DNA of 57,656 nt from Methanomicrobia archaeon DTU008 (GCA_001512965.1 LFRW01000053.1:1-57656); one strand, 5' to 3'. Counted from the stretch's first letter, positions 43,527 to 52,435 are shown. A program made the numbers and translations. Notes: generated by a model from the sequence alone, not told the origin.

Positions 43527-44162
43527 TCAGGGCGAGAAGACCCAGTACTCCGTCTGTTGAGGCAGTTCGTCCTTGGTGAACTCGATCTCATTTCCAACGC
43601 GCAGGATGCTCTCCTCAGGCAATCCTTCCAGGAACGGATCGACTGAGCTTATCGTTATGGACAGCCCGCCGTAGTGATAGTGCATGGGGATGGCGACCCT
43701 TGGACGTATCTTGCTGACCACCCTCCGAGCGGCCTCGGAGTCGATGGTGAACACACCTCCTACCGGTACGAACAGAACATCGACATTCCCCAACAACCCG
43801 ACCTCTTCATCGGTCAGCTCTTGACCTAGGTCTCCAAGGTGTGCGAAGGCGATGTCGTCCAATTCGAAGCGGAACACGATGTTGCGGCCACGCTTGGCGC
43901 CCCCCTCATCATCATGAAACGTCGATATCCCCTTCACCTTGACGCCCTTGACCACCATCTCGCCTGCCTCACGCAATATCGTGGGGTCGCCATGTATGAC
44001 GCGTGCGCAGTTGTGGTCGAAATGGTCGTGGGATATCAGGCAGATGTCTGCCTTTACCACCGGCGGTTTGATGCCGATGGATTTGCCATCATGCGGGTCC
44101 GTAACCACGACCAGGCTGTCATGTACCTCGAAACAGGAATGGCCATGCCATGCGATCTTCAA
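43527..44162 (-). CDS. UPF0173 metal-dependent hydrolase (metallo-beta-lactamase fold)
   Basis: 211 residues from TTG 44162, which follows GAGGAGTGAG at good spacing. 'IAWHGHSCFEV' and 'LISHDHFDHNCARV' supply the zinc ligands; 'AHLGDLGQ', 'DVLFVPVGGVFTID' and 'AIPMHYHYGG' complete the UPF0173 pattern. Family members hydrolyse phosphodiesters or are uncharacterised; the physiological substrate is unknown. It converges on aIF6. Confidence 0.9.
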   Translation of the reverse strand: MKIAWHGHSCFEVHDSLVVVTDPHDGKSIGIKPPVVKADICLISHDHFDHNCARVIHGDPTILREAGEMVVKGVKVKGISTFHDDEGGAKRGRNIVFRFELDDIAFAHLGDLGQELTDEEVGLLGNVDVLFVPVGGVFTIDSEAARRVVSKIRPRVAIPMHYHYGGLSITISSVDPFLEGLPEESILRVGNEIEFTKDELPQQTEYWVFSP

Positions 44163-44166
44163 TTTC

Positions 44167-44412
44167 TCACTCCTCTAATATAGGCCTGCTGAACCTGCCT
44201 CGCAGGGGGACTGGTCCCCTCCGGCGCGGCCTTTTTTTCGGTGAGGTCATCTTCTCCTTTGTGCGGGCCATATCCAAGATCTTGGCATAATTTCCAAACC
44301 CTCCATAAGGCATGAGATCGGAATACCATCTTCGACTCGCACCACGATGGGCGCCTTGGCGTTCTTCCGACCCGCATCTAGGGCACTCTTCATGCCCTTC
44401 CACCTGTTCCAT
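44167..44412 (-). CDS. Possible small basic protein upstream of the UPF0173 gene (doubtful)
   Basis: 81 residues from ATG 44412, after GGAAGGT. It has one CPRCGSEE motif and a very basic tail ('SPKKRPRRRGPVPLRGRF'). The stop codon overlaps the ribosome-binding site of the next gene, as in real operons. Against it, codon use in this frame is poor in its first half, and another frame (44247-44510) overlaps it with better codon use there. I recognise no family. A frameshift between the two frames cannot be excluded. Confidence 0.35.
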   Translation of the reverse strand: MEQVEGHEECPRCGSEERQGAHRGASRRWYSDLMPYGGFGNYAKILDMARTKEKMTSPKKRPRRRGPVPLRGRFSRPILEE

Positions 44413-44528
44413 CTGACCTTCCAACTTGATGAATCGCCATCACCAATAATAATGCTTTCATCATCGAAGAGACAAGTACGAAGGATGTCGCATTCGGCGC
44501 TCAAGGGCATCTGTCTGGCCTGGAAGTC

Positions 44529-44535
44529 TTATATA
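44529..44535 (+). promoter_or_regulatory. TATA box of the DUF373 gene
   Basis: The sequence ttatata lies 26-32 bases before the ATG at 44561, so the transcript is predicted to be leaderless. Confidence 0.5.
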
Positions 44536-44560
44536 GGAAACAACAGGATTTGCTCCCTGG

Positions 44561-45706
44561 ATGAGAACCCTCGTCATCTGTGTGGACCGAGACGACGATT
44601 TCGGTGTCAAGGCTGGACTCAACTCACCGTTCATCGGTCGGGAAGAGAATCTCAATGCAGCCATGGCGCTAGGCCTCAAGGACCCGGAAGATTCTGACAC
44701 CAACACACTGATGGCGGCAATAGGGCTCTACGATGAGATGGTCAAGAACGGGATGGACGTCGAGATCGCAACCATCTGTGGTGATGCCAAGGTGGGGTAT
44801 GAATCCGATCTCGCCCTGACGACGCAGCTGGAATTCGTCCTGGAAAAGGCCAATGCCGATCGTGCCGTCCTCGTCTCGGACGGCGCCGAGGACGAGTACA
44901 TCTACCCCATCATCTCGTCTCGCATCAAGGTCGATTCCGTCAGAAAGGTGTATGTCAGGCAGGCCCCGACGGTCGAGAGCACCTACTACATCCTGGTCAA
45001 GATGATCAACGATGACAAGTTCCGCAAGAGGATCCTGGTGCCGATCGGACTTGCTCTCGTGGTGTTCGGAGCTTTCGCACTCCTCGACCCGCTGTATCAG
45101 CTCATGAAGGATGCCACCGATGTCTCGTTCACCAACATGGGCCTGTCCATGATATGGCTGGTGGTCGGCACCTATCTGCTTGCGTTCGCCTACAAGGCAG
45201 GCGATCGGGTAAAACAGCTGTCCGTCGATGTAGGCAGGGCGATCCGGTCAGGTTCTACTCTGATCCCCTTTGCGATCCTCTCTGTTCTTCTCTTCCTCCT
45301 GGGCATCCTGTATGGATTCGACGCGGCCACCGAGTCCCCGGATTTCGACCTCGCTCAGCAGTTGCTTCTGTTCATCGGAGGCACCCTGTGGCTCTGGGTT
45401 TTCGCCTTCTTCATCTATCAGGTGGGGCTGCTGGTCAGCAACATGCTGACGAAGGGTAAGATCGCCTATTCCACCCTGGTGGCCTCGGTCACGGTGTTTG
45501 CCATAGGGTTCATCATGCAAGGGGCTCTGGATGCTGCTCACATCTTCTTCGGCTTCAACTCCTACGATCAGGTCGTCGTGTTCCTCGAAGTTCTGACCGG
45601 CTTCCTGCTGGCCGTGTTCGGCGGACTCCTGAACGCATCGTTCCAGCCCGCTGACGAGGAGGAGTCCGATTCCGAACCCCTGGAGAAGGCAGACTCCTCG
45701 GAGTGA
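44561..45706 (+). CDS. DUF373 family membrane protein
   Basis: 381 residues. The soluble N-terminal domain starts 'LVICVDRDDDFGVKAGLNSP' and continues through 'VEIATICGDAKVGYESDLAL', typical of archaeal DUF373. From about residue 155 five or six membrane helices follow, and the C-terminus is acidic. The family is widespread in archaea and uncharacterised; the acidic DRDDD motif could bind metal. The MptE-like gene starts five bases after the stop. Confidence 0.9.
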   Translation: MRTLVICVDRDDDFGVKAGLNSPFIGREENLNAAMALGLKDPEDSDTNTLMAAIGLYDEMVKNGMDVEIATICGDAKVGYESDLALTTQLEFVLEKANADRAVLVSDGAEDEYIYPIISSRIKVDSVRKVYVRQAPTVESTYYILVKMINDDKFRKRILVPIGLALVVFGAFALLDPLYQLMKDATDVSFTNMGLSMIWLVVGTYLLAFAYKAGDRVKQLSVDVGRAIRSGSTLIPFAILSVLLFLLGILYGFDAATESPDFDLAQQLLLFIGGTLWLWVFAFFIYQVGLLVSNMLTKGKIAYSTLVASVTVFAIGFIMQGALDAAHIFFGFNSYDQVVVFLEVLTGFLLAVFGGLLNASFQPADEEESDSEPLEKADSSE

Positions 45707-45711
45707 GGTTC

Positions 45712-46347
45712 ATGGATTTTGAGGAGTGGGAGCCTATGTACGAGTGCATACTGCACGAGTTCGGCTTCTCCCGGCAGGCGGACGAGGATGCCGCCAGGTT
45801 ATTGGACTCCCTTTTGGCAGGAAAGGATCTGTTTCCATTGGAGCTTCTAAGGGGCAAGGTGTCGGGCAGGGTCACGGTATGCGGGGACGCCCCGAGCCTT
45901 GAGATGGAGCTCCAGTCGGTCGACCTCTCGGGAACGGTCATTGCAGCCGATGGAGCCACTTCTACGCTCATGCGCGCCATCGGCAGGACGCCGGACGTGA
46001 TCGTCACCGACCTCGATGGCAACGTCGATGACCAGATAGCGGCGAGCGCCCAGGGCGCGGTCGTCGTCATCCACGCGCATGGGGACAACATCGAGGCTCT
46101 GAAGGAATATGTCCCCCAGTTCCCTGGACAGATCATGGGAACCACTCAGGCAAGGCCGTTCGGGCGTCTGCACAATTTTGGTGGTTTCACGGACGGTGAC
46201 AGGGCCGTGCTCATGGCAAGACATCTGGGAGCATCGGTCTCGCTTGTCGGATTCGACTTCGCCGATCCGAGGCCGAAGCGAGGACGGGACAGAGGGGTCA
46301 AAGAGAGGAAGCTCGATTGGGCTCGCCGATTGATATACGATCCCTAA
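45712..46347 (+). CDS. mptE: 6-hydroxymethylpterin diphosphokinase MptE-like protein
   Basis: 211 residues from ATG 45712, preceded by GGAGTGAGGTTC; a GTG at 45703 overlapping the upstream stop is less likely. 'VIAADGATSTLMRAIGRTPDVIV' (in parts), 'TDLDGNVDDQI' and 'HAHGDNIEALKEY' match the archaeal MptE/DUF115 diphosphokinase, which makes the pyrophosphorylated pterin for tetrahydromethanopterin or folate-like cofactors. 'GFDFADPRPKRG' is the conserved C-terminal block. Probably co-transcribed with DUF373. Presence of this gene indicates a pterin C1 carrier pathway. Confidence 0.88.
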   Translation: MDFEEWEPMYECILHEFGFSRQADEDAARLLDSLLAGKDLFPLELLRGKVSGRVTVCGDAPSLEMELQSVDLSGTVIAADGATSTLMRAIGRTPDVIVTDLDGNVDDQIAASAQGAVVVIHAHGDNIEALKEYVPQFPGQIMGTTQARPFGRLHNFGGFTDGDRAVLMARHLGASVSLVGFDFADPRPKRGRDRGVKERKLDWARRLIYDP

Positions 46348-46787
46348 AAGTGCAAGCACCGCCCTCGTTGATCCACGATGGCATCGCTTCGACATGGTCA
46401 CATGCGGTCGCGTACTGGCACCCCAGATCTCGCCAGTATGCGTTCGGCCCCTGGCGTATTGCTAGCCTTACGGGTCATCCGCTCTTCCGAGAACTCATCA
46501 TTCGTTCGTCATTCTCGATGACAAGGCCCCTACCTCTCCTTTCATCGGTCGGGCCGCTTAGATGGCGGGGAACATGACATGTCATCCCCTGCCCTCCGAG
46601 CCGCGTGTTCTGCATCTGGCCATTGCGACGCCGTGCATGTTTGTTGTTCTTATCTTGGAGAATGACCGCTCTTTTTGCACTCTGAACAAGGTTTTATGAT
46701 GATTGCATGTTCTTATGACCCCTGTTTTATATCTTCCGCTCCGATGCCCGGCAACGTTTAATTACTCGACCCTCCAATGTAAACCTC
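46348..46787. other. Intergenic region before the second DUF6015-like gene
   Basis: About 440 bases without a convincing coding frame. AT-rich elements ttttatatc (46725-46733) and gtttaattac (46757-46766) are promoter candidates; the second lies ~25-30 bases before the ATG at 46788. An ATGATTGCA word also occurs at 46699. No RNA gene is recognised. Confidence 0.4.
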
Positions 46788-47183
46788 ATGTCGGTGGTTA
46801 GCATGGAGGAGCTTGTCTCAGCGTTGAAGTCGACGTTGGGCAAGAAGGGTATGCAGGATTGCGACATAGAAAGACTGGCTGACTACATCATGAGCTTCTT
46901 TGGCTATACGGACGCGGTCATTGATAATAGATTGACGTCTGAAGACAGAGATGTCTTCTATATGCTGGAGGAGGAAGGCCTGGTCACGACTACCGAGGAA
47001 GAGGTACACCTGAAGAAAGGAAAGATGTGGCGCATTCACTACTGGATCCTCAAGAAGGATCAGATCTTCCGATTGGCTGCCATGCCAGGCGAAGAGAAGC
47101 ACGAGGTGGATGAGGCAGCCTCCATTTACGATGACATATCCAGCGAGGTATGGGCTCGGGAGACCAACAGCCAGGTACCCTGA
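46788..47183 (+). CDS. Conserved hypothetical protein (paralog of 22068-22445; possibly DUF6015)
   Basis: 131 residues. It shares with the gene at 22068 the blocks 'FGYTDAVIDNRL', 'DRDVFYMLEEEGLV', 'KGKMWRIHYWILK' and 'IYDDISSEVWARE', in the same order and spacing. The protein is soluble and acidic with a winged-helix-like pattern. A TATA element gtttaattac (46757-46766) is consistent with a leaderless start at 46788, though ATG 46803 is possible. The site-2 protease gene follows in the same direction. The function is unknown. Confidence 0.75.
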   Translation: MSVVSMEELVSALKSTLGKKGMQDCDIERLADYIMSFFGYTDAVIDNRLTSEDRDVFYMLEEEGLVTTTEEEVHLKKGKMWRIHYWILKKDQIFRLAAMPGEEKHEVDEAASIYDDISSEVWARETNSQVP

Positions 47184-47247
47184 TCCCAAACTCCTTTGTC
47201 AATCTTTTTTAATAGTGTGAGAGCGTTTGAGCGACCCGAGGCTGTGA

Positions 47248-48834
47248 ATGGACAACCTTGTGGTCATCATCCTCGTCATCGCTTTGATCATCGGATATGC
47301 GTCACTGATAACCTATCTCAGCCGACGCAAGGTCCTCGAGAAGTACAATATGAGCTCGTGGTACGGGTTCATAATGTGGAGGACCAAGCGAGGGCGCAAG
47401 TTCGTAGATCTTCTAGCCAAACCGAAGAGGTTCTGGCACGTGTATGCCTTCCTTGCCAAGGCCATCTGCCTCATCATCATGGTGTCCATCATGGCCTTGC
47501 TCATCTGGGAAGCGTCCCTGGTGACGAACATCCCGGCCGACCAGGCGCCAACGCCTGACATGTTGATCGGCCTTCCTGGCATCAACCCCCTCATCCCCCT
47601 ATGGTATGGCGTTCTGGCACTGGCCATTGGAGTTGCCGTCCATGAGATCGGCCATGGCATAATGACCCGCGTGGCCGGCATGAAGATAAAGTCGATGGGG
47701 CTGCTGCTCTTCATATTCCCCGTGGGGGCATTCGTCGAACCGGACGAGGAAGCTCTGGTGAAGGCGAAGAAGAAGATACGAACCAGCATCTATGCCGCAG
47801 GTCCGGCGACCAACATCGTCCTGGCCCTGTTCTGCGCCTTCATCTTCTCGACGGTAATGGTCGGGTCTGCGGAGGTCGCCCATGACGGCCCCGTGATAAC
47901 CAGCGTGTACGGGGGCACCCCTGCCGATCTGGGTGGATTGAGCGGCGGCTATCAGATATTGTCCATCAACGGCGTGCCGGTATCCTATGAAGACCTGTAT
48001 GACCTCGATGCACCAGAACCGGGCTCCCTCATGACGTTGACATACCAATATCAGGGAGAGGAGTTCACGACCACCGTCCACTCAGGCATAGTGGTCCTTG
48101 GCGTCATCGAGGGGCTCCCCGCGGCCAATGCCGGCCTGAAGCCTGGGATGATCATACACTCCATCGATGGCAATATCCTATACAACGAGGCCAGGTTCCG
48201 CGAGACGCTCAGCGAGCTGGAGATAGGCAAACAATACGACATCGTCGCCCTGGAATATGATGCCGACTCGAACTCCTACTTGGTGAACGAGAATGTCAAG
48301 ACCATCACCCCTGTCAACAGGGCCGACCACGTCACCGGAGGCGCTAACATGGCATATCTGGGCGTCACCTCGCTGTACTTGGGCGCCGGCATAATGAACC
48401 CACAGGCCGTCCTCGATAGGATGGCAAATCCCTACATGGGCGCGGACTCCTTCGGCGACTATCTCTCCGGAACGCTCTCCTACATCGCACTGCCGTTCAC
48501 CGGTCTGCAGCCTCTGGACGGATTCTACCGGGACATATTCGTTCCGGGAGGCGCATTCGCCGGCTGGGACGGCAATGTGTTCTGGGTGACCGCCAACTGC
48601 GTCTATTGGATCTTCTGGATCAACCTCATGCTGGGGATGACCAACGCCCTGCCCGCGGTGCCACTGGACGGAGGCTACCTGTTCCGGGACTGGATCGATT
48701 CCGTGGTCAGAAGGATCAAGAAAGGGATCAGCGAGGAGGATCGCGAGAGGTACGTCTCATCGATAACCTACATGTTCATCATGCTGGTGGTGTTCCTCAT
48801 CGCCTGGCAGCTGATCGGTCCGAGGTTGTTCTGA
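47248..48834 (+). CDS. Site-2 protease family (M50) membrane metalloprotease with PDZ domains
   Basis: 528 residues. An N-terminal helix, further helices at ~70-95 and 118-140, and HEIGH (132-136) provide two zinc ligands; the third is in 'VPLDGGYLFRDW' (LDGG at 473-476). Two PDZ-like segments lie between ~200 and 330 ('GGLSGGYQILSINGVPVS' and 'AGLKPGMIIHSIDGNILYN' in parts). The protease cuts membrane-embedded substrates, usually anti-sigma factors or membrane-bound regulators in bacteria; the archaeal targets are unknown. It stands 64 bases from the DUF6015-like gene. Confidence 0.93.
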   Translation: MDNLVVIILVIALIIGYASLITYLSRRKVLEKYNMSSWYGFIMWRTKRGRKFVDLLAKPKRFWHVYAFLAKAICLIIMVSIMALLIWEASLVTNIPADQAPTPDMLIGLPGINPLIPLWYGVLALAIGVAVHEIGHGIMTRVAGMKIKSMGLLLFIFPVGAFVEPDEEALVKAKKKIRTSIYAAGPATNIVLALFCAFIFSTVMVGSAEVAHDGPVITSVYGGTPADLGGLSGGYQILSINGVPVSYEDLYDLDAPEPGSLMTLTYQYQGEEFTTTVHSGIVVLGVIEGLPAANAGLKPGMIIHSIDGNILYNEARFRETLSELEIGKQYDIVALEYDADSNSYLVNENVKTITPVNRADHVTGGANMAYLGVTSLYLGAGIMNPQAVLDRMANPYMGADSFGDYLSGTLSYIALPFTGLQPLDGFYRDIFVPGGAFAGWDGNVFWVTANCVYWIFWINLMLGMTNALPAVPLDGGYLFRDWIDSVVRRIKKGISEEDRERYVSSITYMFIMLVVFLIAWQLIGPRLF

Positions 48835-49095
48835 TCAGGCGCGGACACAGAGCTCGTCGTGACCGTTACACTTCATGCAACGGTCATAGTCGATGGCCTG
48901 AAAGTTCGCCGATACCTCGAATATGTCGCCGCAGCAGACGCATTTCTTGAACGCGACGATGGCCGGGGTGAACCTATCGCACTCGGTCACTCTCTGTCCC
49001 TTGTTATAAACGCACAGCTCGGCCGAACAGTTATCGCACATGCTGCGACGGCCGAGCCTGATGTACACGTTCTCGCGTACCTGCACGCATCCCAT
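48835..49095 (-). CDS. Small Cys-rich (zinc) protein
   Basis: 86 residues from ATG 49095, which follows GGAGAGGTGG at good spacing; the frame remains open upstream but without a comparable start. Ten cysteines are arranged as 'MCDNCSAELCVY', 'ECDRF', 'KCVCCGDIF' and 'RCMKCNGHDELC', suggesting two zinc-binding units. No membrane segment is present. I do not recognise a family. It converges on the site-2 protease gene, one base after that stop. Confidence 0.75.
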   Translation of the reverse strand: MGCVQVRENVYIRLGRRSMCDNCSAELCVYNKGQRVTECDRFTPAIVAFKKCVCCGDIFEVSANFQAIDYDRCMKCNGHDELCVRA

Positions 49096-49217
49096 ATCGC
49101 CACCTCTCCTGGTGCCATCGCTTCCTCCTGATATAAAATACTTGAACCTTGCTTGGTCGGAAGACGAAATATCTCGAGACGACCGTGAAAAAAGGAAAGA
49201 AGGTTGTGAAGGGGTTT

Positions 49218-51323
49218 TCAGCCGATGATGTTGCGCGTCCTGTCCCTGAGCTCGCCGAGCTTGCCCTTGTTCCATCCCCTGATCTTGGAGAAGAATCCGG
49301 TGACACGAGTTATGCCTTCCACGTCCGGCGAACTGCAGCTTGGGCAGGTCTCCCTCAGGCCGCGATGGGTGCGGCCGCACGACAGGCAAGAGGTGAACTC
49401 CGGCGAGAACGCGATCTGGGCGTTCTGAGTGGTCTCGAAGGTCTTCTTCACGAAGGCCGCGATGCTCTCCGCAGGCGGCTTGGACTCTCCGAGCCAGACA
49501 TGGGTCATGGAGCCAGCGTCGATGAGCGGATGGAATCTGCCCTCCATCTTGACGCGGTCTATGGCCGAGACGTCCGCTCCCACGTTGAGATAGGTGGAGT
49601 TGGTGTAGTAGATCTCCCCGGTGCTCTTGTTGCCCCTGATGACGGTGGGAGCCTGCAGCGGGTAATACTTCATGTCCAGCTTGGCGAAGCGGTATGCGGT
49701 CGACTCGGCCGGCGTCTGCTCCAGGGGCATCTTGAGACCATACTCGTTCCCGATGCGCTCCGCCTCTTGCTTCATGTAGCTGATGATCTTGAGGCCGAAC
49801 ATCATGGCGTCCTTGCCCTCATGCATCTGCTTGCCGAGGTGATACTGCACCATCTCGTTCAGGCCGACCATGCCGATCAGGAAGGAGGATTTATCGATGC
49901 GGTAGTACGGTTCCCCGTCCAGGTTCATGGTCAGCAGGGATAGCGGGCCATCCTTCCCCAGGTTCAACAGCTGACTGATGAACTCCCTCTTCTGGATGTG
50001 CGCCTGCGCAGCCATCTCGATTCTCTGGGTGAGGAGCTGGAACAGCTTGGTGTCATCCTGGTGGGCCTCATAGGCGATGCGAGGCAGATTGATGGTCACG
50101 TTCTGCATGGCCGAGTAGCGCATCTTCCATGGCGTCTTGGCGTCCTCCAGGTCGCTCTCTTCCAGTTTGAACGACAACCGGCAGCACTCCGAGATCTTGG
50201 CCGTTCCGCCACGGTCGAACACGAAGTATGTGTTGCCCTTCTCCGCCGCGACTCTGGAGATCTGTTCCAGGAACTCCTCGTGCCCTTCCGTCTGGAAGAA
50301 CTTGTCCGTCATATGGACATTGGGCTTGGGGAAGAAGAACGGCCTTCCCATCGCGTCGCCTTCCTCATAGACGTCGAACAGCGCCTTGACGAACCTCTGC
50401 GCCTCCGGCAGGTAATCATCGTAGGTCTTGCCGGTGAACTCCCCGCCTGGACCTATGGCCGGGACCCCGGAGAAGTGATCGGGGATCTCCCAGTACAGGT
50501 TGAGGTCGGAGAAGATGGACTGGCCGCCGCGAGCGACCGCCTGCTGGGCGAACTCGTAGACGAGGATCTGGGCCAGCTGCTTCATGCGCTTGTCGTCGAC
50601 ACCGACCAGGTAAGGCGCAAGGAACAGGTTGAAGGCGTCCCATCCTATCGCCCCTGCGAAATGGCCCTGCAGCGCTGCCGAGAACTTGATGATCTGCTCT
50701 ATCAGAACCTCGGGGTGCTTGGCGGGCTTGGCGATGCTCAGCGCGTTCGGAAGGTTCAGTCCGAACTTCTTGACGTATTCGATGGACTGTCCGGAGCAGT
50801 AGGGGCGGTCGACCATTCCAAGGTCGTGCAGGTGGATGTCCCCGCGCATGTGGGCGTCCGCCAGATCCTGCGAGAACACCTCGAGGAGCGCGAACTCCTT
50901 CTTGATGTTCTCCGCCAGCGTCAGGTTGGTGGCCTCGGGGCCGTGAGGAACGTTGGCGTTCTCCTTGTTAGGCGCCATGATGATCTGTCGGGCATCATAG
51001 AGCGGGACGCCAAGTCGGGTGTGCTGCTTGCGTATCTTCGATAGTCCGTACTCCACCAGCTTGGCGTTGGTGAGCTCACGGATGAGCGGGGCGGTGACGA
51101 ACTCGATCTCGAGCTCGGCGATCATCTTCTCAACTTCCCGGGCGACGATGGAGGCGGCATCCTCGCTTATTGAAGTCTCCCTCAATAGGGCATCATAGAT
51201 CTTGACCCGGTCCCACTTCTTGAGCTCTTCATCAGATGTCCTGACGAACAAAGTAAGCTCTGTCGACTCCCTGCTGTCCGGGATCAATTCTGTCGTTTTA
51301 TGTATCGATTCTGTAGCCTTCAT
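49218..51323 (-). CDS. nrdD: Anaerobic ribonucleoside-triphosphate reductase
   Basis: 701 residues. NrdD makes deoxyribonucleotides using a glycyl radical and works only without oxygen. An ATP-cone-like regulatory region lies at ~20-110, followed by the ten-stranded barrel. Near the C-terminus four cysteines (C646, C649, C660, C663) bind the structural zinc, and 'RVTGFFSK' carries the radical Gly676. The activating enzyme NrdG is not in this window. A minus-strand TATA element (attaaacg on the plus strand, 51341-51348) suits a leaderless start. An inverted CTGGTAA/TTACCAG pair lies upstream. Confidence 0.96.
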   Translation of the reverse strand: MKATESIHKTTELIPDSRESTELTLFVRTSDEELKKWDRVKIYDALLRETSISEDAASIVAREVEKMIAELEIEFVTAPLIRELTNAKLVEYGLSKIRKQHTRLGVPLYDARQIIMAPNKENANVPHGPEATNLTLAENIKKEFALLEVFSQDLADAHMRGDIHLHDLGMVDRPYCSGQSIEYVKKFGLNLPNALSIAKPAKHPEVLIEQIIKFSAALQGHFAGAIGWDAFNLFLAPYLVGVDDKRMKQLAQILVYEFAQQAVARGGQSIFSDLNLYWEIPDHFSGVPAIGPGGEFTGKTYDDYLPEAQRFVKALFDVYEEGDAMGRPFFFPKPNVHMTDKFFQTEGHEEFLEQISRVAAEKGNTYFVFDRGGTAKISECCRLSFKLEESDLEDAKTPWKMRYSAMQNVTINLPRIAYEAHQDDTKLFQLLTQRIEMAAQAHIQKREFISQLLNLGKDGPLSLLTMNLDGEPYYRIDKSSFLIGMVGLNEMVQYHLGKQMHEGKDAMMFGLKIISYMKQEAERIGNEYGLKMPLEQTPAESTAYRFAKLDMKYYPLQAPTVIRGNKSTGEIYYTNSTYLNVGADVSAIDRVKMEGRFHPLIDAGSMTHVWLGESKPPAESIAAFVKKTFETTQNAQIAFSPEFTSCLSCGRTHRGLRETCPSCSSPDVEGITRVTGFFSKIRGWNKGKLGELRDRTRNIIG

Positions 51324-51410
51324 ACGATATCACATGCCTCATTAAACGATCCAAACTATGGCAAACGCCTCTATCTAGCCGTTAGTTTAAGGGCTTTTTT
51401 CGAACTTGAC

Positions 51411-51463
51411 CTGGTAAATATCGATGGACATTTTCGTCCATTTCACCGAACATCTGTTACCAG
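51411..51463. promoter_or_regulatory. Nested inverted repeats upstream of nrdD
   Basis: CTGGTAA (51411-51417) and TTACCAG (51457-51463) are a perfect inverted pair. Between them ATGGAC (51424-51429) and GTCCAT (51436-51441) form a second perfect inverted pair. The outer boxes are the same word as the TTACCA repeats before the divergent gene at 51818. The site lies roughly 65-120 bases upstream of the predicted nrdD TATA box. Confidence 0.45.
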
Positions 51464-51557
51464 TTTTGTTATCGGACATGCCCTCCAGGTCCCTATCTTT
51501 CCTCACGTCATGTTCGTATTAAGTCTATCGACAAGCAATTCAATTCTAAGGGATGAT

Positions 51558-51689
51558 ATGGGAGAAAGCTCGGACCCTTCGGAGGCGGCGGAAGTCCTGC
51601 ATCATGTGCGGAAGGATGCTGGCCACAACCGGGCATCATTTTCGATCCATGCGATCATGGCGTTCCTGGAGCGATCCGAGGTCGCCTAA
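51558..51689 (+). CDS. Possible 43-residue protein (doubtful)
   Basis: The frame from ATG 51558, after AAGGGATGAT, encodes an acidic then helical peptide with two His-containing blocks ('VLHHVRKDAGHNRASFSIHA'). It lies in an otherwise empty region. It has a reasonable ribosome-binding site, but no recognised family, and short open frames of this length are common by chance. Confidence 0.25.
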   Translation: MGESSDPSEAAEVLHHVRKDAGHNRASFSIHAIMAFLERSEVA

Positions 51690-51778
51690 TGATATCGCTT
51701 GCGCCCATCTTTCGATCAAGGCCAATGCGATGGCAGATTCCCGGGGAATGGTATAACTCTCAGGAAATGTAAGGGAAG

Positions 51779-51816
51779 CTATATATTTACCACCTTTGTT
51801 ACCATATTGATTACCA
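51779..51816 (+). promoter_or_regulatory. TATA box and three TTACCA boxes at an exact 12-base period
   Basis: The TATA element ctatatatt (51779-51787) is followed by TTACCA at 51787, 51799 and 51811, the last one touching the start codon at 51818. The 12-base period puts the boxes on roughly the same face of the helix across the transcription start, an arrangement suited to an autoregulatory operator. Confidence 0.55.
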
Positions 51817-51817
51817 G

Positions 51818-52408
51818 ATGTTCAATCCAGACAAGCTCATGAAGGACCTGATCTATGACATTTTACGCACCGAGGGGATGTCCATCAGCGCATTGTCAAG
51901 GGCGCTCGAGGAGAGAGGTGTAAGCATCCACCGACTCATACTGACGGGATACCTCAGGGCGTTGACGGACCTCAATGAGCTGAAGGAGAAGGAGGTACCT
52001 CCCGCCAAGATATACATCCCGGTGAGGGCAAAGGACAAGGATGTGTACGAGCTGGTGGGACAACATGCAAGGAGCATCTGCTCCGGGGATGAGGCGGATC
52101 GATTGATATTGTACGCCCTCAACCGACTTTTCAAGCGCCCGGTCTTTCAGGAGGAGCTCAAGCATGCCGGCGTCAGGAACATGTCCAATTTCCGGCAGGC
52201 GAGCGAGGACGAGAGGAACGAGGCAAGGAAGGTGTTACTGCGCCTCAAGTGGAAGGCCCCTGAGACGAGCCCCGCGTTCATCGCCGACCCGCCGAAGGAC
52301 CCTGCCATGTTCGAGAACCTTCTCTGCAACATCATGTGCGATAAGCTGGACTATGCAGCCCTAGTGATGGAGAGCAAGCAGACGAAGCTCATCCCAGACA
52401 CCCGTTGA
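51818..52408 (+). CDS. Putative winged-helix transcription regulator next to nrdD
   Basis: 196 residues. The N-terminal ~60 residues have a helix-turn-helix/wing pattern: 'LMKDLIYDILRTEGMSISAL' (in parts), 'LSRALEERGVSIHRLILTGY' and then a strand 'KIYIPV'. The remainder is helical with single cysteines at 'SICSGDEADR' and 'LLCNIMCDKL', which could sense metal or redox. No family is recognised; NrdR features (N-terminal zinc ribbon, ATP cone) are absent. It is divergent from nrdD and its promoter carries the TTACCA boxes. A DNA-binding role is inferred. Confidence 0.6.
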   Translation: MFNPDKLMKDLIYDILRTEGMSISALSRALEERGVSIHRLILTGYLRALTDLNELKEKEVPPAKIYIPVRAKDKDVYELVGQHARSICSGDEADRLILYALNRLFKRPVFQEELKHAGVRNMSNFRQASEDERNEARKVLLRLKWKAPETSPAFIADPPKDPAMFENLLCNIMCDKLDYAALVMESKQTKLIPDTR

Positions 52409-52435
52409 CCTATAGGCCATCCAACGCTCGATGGT

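Noticed and set aside
49998-51044. 348-codon open frame on the plus strand inside nrdD
   Set aside because: It is antisense to NrdD, lacks any family motif, and its amino-acid make-up is what the complementary strand of GC-rich codons produces.
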